Source: Bacteroidales bacterium (GTDB lineage Bacteria > Bacteroidota > Bacteroidia > Bacteroidales > Muribaculaceae). From it: 44,450 nt of DNA. A program made the position numbers and the translations under genes. Below, piece by piece: positions 41,791-44,450 of the stretch. The notes below the pieces were generated by a model. That model had not been told where the DNA came from, ran no database searches, and saw only the letters and a list, made by a program, of their open reading frames with translations. The stretch lies in the NCBI GenBank assembly GCA_004557565.1, contig SFGS01000011.1:1-44450 (forward strand), in the 5' to 3' direction. The number at the start of each line of letters is the position of its first letter. The first letter of the stretch is position 1.

Positions 41791-42750
41791 ATGGGCATTT
41801 TCAGCAAATTTTTCTCAAAAGAAAAAAAGGAAACTCTCGACAATGGTTTGAAAAAAACCAAGGAAGGCGTATTCAGTAAAATAGCGCACGCTATTGCGGG
41901 AAAATCGACAATCGACGACGATGTTCTCGACAATCTTGAAGAGGCTTTCATCACAAGCGATGTGGGCGTAGATACCACCTTGAAAATTATCAAGAGAATA
42001 CAGGACCGTGTTGCTCGCGATAAGTATGTTGGCACCTCTGAACTCAACGCCTTGCTTTGCGACGAGATTTCACAAATGCTTGCCGACAACAATAATAGCG
42101 AAGTAGCCGACTTTACCGTTGCCACCGACAAGAAACCGTATGTGATTATGGTGGTGGGTGTGAATGGTGTGGGTAAAACCACCACTATCGGTAAACTCGC
42201 CTACAACTTCACCCAAGCTGGCAACAAGGTGGTGCTCGGTGCAGCCGACACCTATCGTGCCGCAGCCGATGAGCAGCTCGAACGCTGGGGCGAAAGAGTG
42301 GGCGTATCGGTAATCAAGCACAAAATGGGTACCGACCCTGCTTCTGTGGCTTTCGACACGGTGAAAAGCGCCGTGGCACAGGGCGCCGACGTGGTGATTA
42401 TCGACACCGCCGGCCGTCTGCACAACAATGTGGGTTTGATGAACGAGCTGACAAAAATTAAGAATGTGATGAAGAAGGTGGTGGATTGGGCTCCTAACGA
42501 AATTCTGCTGGTGCTCGATGGATCTACCGGTCAGAACGCATTTGAGCAAGCCAAGCAATTTGTAGCTGCCACCGAGGTGAATGCCCTTGCTATCACCAAA
42601 CTCGACGGCACCGCCAAGGGTGGCGTGGTGATTGGCATCAGCGACCAGTTTAACATTCCTGTGAAATACATCGGTCTGGGTGAAGGTATGACCGATTTGC
42701 AGATCTTCCGCAAAGAGGAATTTGTGAGGAGTCTGTTCGGCAAAGAATAA
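41791..42750 (+). CDS. ftsY: signal recognition particle receptor FtsY
   Basis: GTPase that docks SRP-ribosome complexes at the membrane for co-translational insertion. The 319-residue protein has the short N-terminal region of Bacteroidota FtsY, an N domain, and a G domain with GVNGVGKTTTIGKLA, LGAADTYRAAADEQLE, DTAGRLHNNVGLMNEL, LDGSTGQNAF and TKLDGTAKGG, ending with KYIGLGEGMTDLQIF. RimO follows after 9 nt. Confidence 0.97.
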   Translation: MGIFSKFFSKEKKETLDNGLKKTKEGVFSKIAHAIAGKSTIDDDVLDNLEEAFITSDVGVDTTLKIIKRIQDRVARDKYVGTSELNALLCDEISQMLADNNNSEVADFTVATDKKPYVIMVVGVNGVGKTTTIGKLAYNFTQAGNKVVLGAADTYRAAADEQLERWGERVGVSVIKHKMGTDPASVAFDTVKSAVAQGADVVIIDTAGRLHNNVGLMNELTKIKNVMKKVVDWAPNEILLVLDGSTGQNAFEQAKQFVAATEVNALAITKLDGTAKGGVVIGISDQFNIPVKYIGLGEGMTDLQIFRKEEFVRSLFGKE

Positions 42751-42759
42751 TAGAATAAT

Positions 42760-44061
42760 ATGCGTAAAAACAAGATTGACATCATATCGCTGGGTTGCTC
42801 TAAAAACCTGGTGGACTCAGAACACCTTATCCGCCAGTTTCAAGCCAACGGCTACAGTGTGGAGCACAACCCCAGCCGTGTGGACGGTGAAATAGTGGTG
42901 GTGAACACCTGTGGTTTTATCCGCGACGCACAAGAGGAATCCATCGACATGATTTTGGAGCTTGGCAGAACAAAAAAAGAGGGTAAAATCAAGAAGCTCT
43001 TTGTGATGGGCTGCTTGGCTGAGCGCTTTATGGCGCAGCTCATCGACGAGTTGCCAGAAGTTGACAAATTCTACGGTAAATTCAACTGGAAAGAAATGCT
43101 CAACGACCTTGGCAAAAGTTACAAGGAGGACCTGTCGAGCGAAAGATACCTCACCACTCCCAAGCATTACGCATATCTGAAAATATCGGAAGGTTGCAAT
43201 CGCTTTTGCGCCTTCTGCGCTATTCCTTTAATCACCGGCCGCCACAAGTCGGTGCCAATGGACACGCTGCTCAACGAGGTGAAGCACTTGGTGAGCCAAG
43301 GCGTGAAGGAATTTAACGTGATTGCGCAAGACTTGTCGTCGTACGGTCTTGACCTCTACGGCAAAATGATGCTGCCTGAACTGATTGACCAAATGGCGCA
43401 AATCGAGGGTGTGGAGTGGATTCGCTTGCACTACGCCTACCCTACCCAATTCCCTTACGACATTCTCCCCGTGATGGCGAAGCACGATAATGTGTGCAAA
43501 TACCTCGACATCGCTTTGCAGCACTCTTCCGATAAGGTGCTCAACAATATGCAGCGCCACATCACCAAGGCTGAAACCATCGAGCTGATTAAGCGCATCC
43601 GCAAAGAGGTGCCGGGCATACACATTCGCACTACGCTGATGGTGGGATTCCCTGGTGAGGGCGAAGAGGAATTCAACGACCTGGTGGACTTCGTGGAAGA
43701 AATGCGATTTGAGCGAATGGGCGCTTTCGCCTACAGCGAAGAAGAAGGCACATTTGCCGCTAAACACTTCGACGACATCATTCCAGAGAACGTGAAAGCC
43801 GACCGCCTTGATAAAATCATGGAGATTCAAGAGGAAATTTCGGATGAAATCCAATCGAAGAAAGTGGGCAACGTTTATAAGGTGATTATCGACAGCGTGG
43901 ACGAGATGTATTACTCTGGCCGCACCGAATGGGATTCGCCAGAGGTTGACCCCGAAGTGCTGATTCCTGTGGAAAACGGCAAGTTAGAAATCGGCAACTT
44001 CTACCAAGTAGAAATCACCGATGCCACACCATTTGAATTGTTTGGTAAAGTGGTGGAATGA
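42760..44061 (+). CDS. rimO: ribosomal protein S12 methylthiotransferase RimO
   Basis: Radical SAM enzyme adding a methylthio group to an aspartate of ribosomal protein S12. The 433-residue protein has the N-terminal UPF0004 domain with three cluster cysteines (ISLGCSKNLVDSE, NTCGF, MGCLAERF), the radical SAM motif CNRFCAFC (Cys-x3-Cys-x2-Cys) and a C-terminal TRAM domain (KVGNVYKVIIDS ... EVEITDATPFELFGKV). The FMQEEEI-type family spacing and SEGCNRFCAFCAIP distinguish RimO from MiaB. It is the last gene in the window. Confidence 0.97.
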   Translation: MRKNKIDIISLGCSKNLVDSEHLIRQFQANGYSVEHNPSRVDGEIVVVNTCGFIRDAQEESIDMILELGRTKKEGKIKKLFVMGCLAERFMAQLIDELPEVDKFYGKFNWKEMLNDLGKSYKEDLSSERYLTTPKHYAYLKISEGCNRFCAFCAIPLITGRHKSVPMDTLLNEVKHLVSQGVKEFNVIAQDLSSYGLDLYGKMMLPELIDQMAQIEGVEWIRLHYAYPTQFPYDILPVMAKHDNVCKYLDIALQHSSDKVLNNMQRHITKAETIELIKRIRKEVPGIHIRTTLMVGFPGEGEEEFNDLVDFVEEMRFERMGAFAYSEEEGTFAAKHFDDIIPENVKADRLDKIMEIQEEISDEIQSKKVGNVYKVIIDSVDEMYYSGRTEWDSPEVDPEVLIPVENGKLEIGNFYQVEITDATPFELFGKVVE

Positions 44062-44079
44062 CAATATGTAATCCAAAAA

Positions 44080-44094
44080 CGGTCATTAGGGCTC
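44080..44094. repeat. partial copy of the GGTCATTAGGGCTC element
   Basis: CGGTCATTAGGGCTC is identical to 21509-21523 (left arm and loop of the purF/recQ terminator). It lies 19 nt after the rimO stop codon and has no right arm. Confidence 0.75.
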
Positions 44095-44109
44095 TGTGAA
44101 AAATTACTG

Positions 44110-44183
44110 TGGCAATAATTATACATTGTTGCCAGAATCGTGGTTGGAATCAAAAACAAAAACCGCTCGCCGTTACACGGCGA
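44110..44183. other. two hairpins in the gap after rimO
   Basis: TGGCAA (44110-44115) pairs with TTGCCA (44129-44134); TCGCCG (44167-44172) pairs with CGGCGA (44178-44183). Neither is followed by a convincing T run on the plus strand. No gene is visible between 44062 and the window end. Confidence 0.5.
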
Positions 44184-44249
44184 AAAACCCCTGATGATAA
44201 AATGATTTCTAAAGGAGGTTGTATCAAATCTCCCAAACGATTTTGCATG

Positions 44250-44340
44250 GTAGGGACGCGATACTTCGCGTCCGCGTCAAATGATTGATATTCAATATAG
44301 TATCACAGTTATGGGCGGACGTGAAGTATCACGTCCCTAC
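44250..44340. mobile_element. REPIN-like inverted pair of GTAG palindromes
   Basis: Left arm 44250-44273: GTAG followed by GGACGCGA-TACT-TCGCGTCC. Right arm 44317-44340 is the inverted form: GGACGTGA-AGTA-TCACGTCC followed by CTAC. The arms differ only at one base pair (C-G against T-A), changed on both sides of the stem. The 43-nt centre is AT-rich and non-coding. GTAG plus hairpin, in inverted pairs, is the layout of REP/REPIN elements moved by RAYT transposases; no such transposase gene is in the window. Confidence 0.65.
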
Positions 44341-44356
44341 CGGGTTTGGTTTGTGC

Positions 44357-44450
44357 TATCCTGATTTTGGTTGACTGTTTTGGGTGTTATCCCTGATGGG
44401 AGTTGACTCGGTTAAACTTATCCCTGATAGGGGTTGACTTGGCGGTTTCG
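44357..44450. repeat. period-31 degenerate repeats running off the window end
   Basis: Three units begin TATCC at 44357, 44388 and 44419. Each contains a core close to TATCCCTGATRGGRGTTGACT; the second and third are the closest pair. CCCT-GAT-AGGG within the third unit is a small hairpin. The array may continue beyond the window. Confidence 0.7.

Noticed and set aside
44357..44450. CRISPR array
   Set aside because: Period 31 is too short for a repeat plus spacer; units are degenerate throughout, with no unique spacers, and no cas genes are near.

Overview
The window looks like chromosomal DNA from a member of the Bacteroidales (Bacteroidota). A family-level placement, for example Muribaculaceae or Prevotellaceae, is only a guess. 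The evidence is the type III glutamine synthetase, the long RfbB variant, HU-CCDC81/SPOR and START_2-like proteins, near absence of Shine-Dalgarno sequences, and at least 18 matches to the Bacteroidota -7 promoter element TAnnTTTG, many with a -33 TTTG/TTG 18-21 nt upstream. Gene content is mostly core metabolism and housekeeping. The unusual signals lie mainly between genes.

Layout. 1-353: no gene, with a period-42 minisatellite and a short GAAACACC repeat. 354-2870 (minus): LptF/LptG-type permease and a START-like protein. 3070-5891: pta-ackA acetate pathway plus a small secreted protein. 5956-9090: ribosomal operon rplM-rpsI-rpsB-tsf with a structured leader before rpsB. 9161-14748: compact dTDP-amino-sugar cassette (rfbB, rfbA, two FdtA-like cupins, aminotransferase) running into murI and a glycyl-radical-activase-like radical SAM gene. 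14745-17063: a TPR protein, a secreted histidine phosphatase (MINPP/phytase-like) and a lipoprotein amidase. 17108-21538: a promoter-to-terminator small RNA candidate, glnN and purF. 21542-26507 (minus): recJ-recQ with overlapping ends, and an MscS channel. 26527-28492: a TPR protein and an HU/SPOR envelope protein. 28684-30357 (minus): a YcxB-like protein and a secreted Ntn hydrolase. 30366-32980: thioesterase-dprA and a nucleoside phosphorylase. 33220-37325: cdsA-purM-mltF-like-DUF3332. 37353-39794 (minus): tgt-lptG-like. 39795-41700: repeat-rich spacer and a lone AAA/DUF4143 ATPase. 41734-44061: ftsY-rimO. 44062-44450: no gene, with hairpins, a REPIN-like element and period-31 repeats running off the end.

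Functional links: pta and ackA together make ATP and acetate from acetyl-CoA. The sugar cassette should convert glucose-1-phosphate to a dTDP-3-amino-3,6-dideoxyhexose; no transferase that would use it is in view. RecJ and RecQ are partners in DNA end resection. GlnN and PurF are linked through glutamine. The LptF/LptG-like permeases, MurI, CdsA, MltF-like enzyme, amidase and SPOR protein all serve the envelope.

The best candidates for something undescribed are the roughly 174-nt independent transcript upstream of glnN (possibly 6S-like), the GTAG-palindrome (REP/REPIN) family with a compensatory base change, the rpsB leader, and the tandem ketoisomerase paralogs of which one has lost a catalytic-site histidine.
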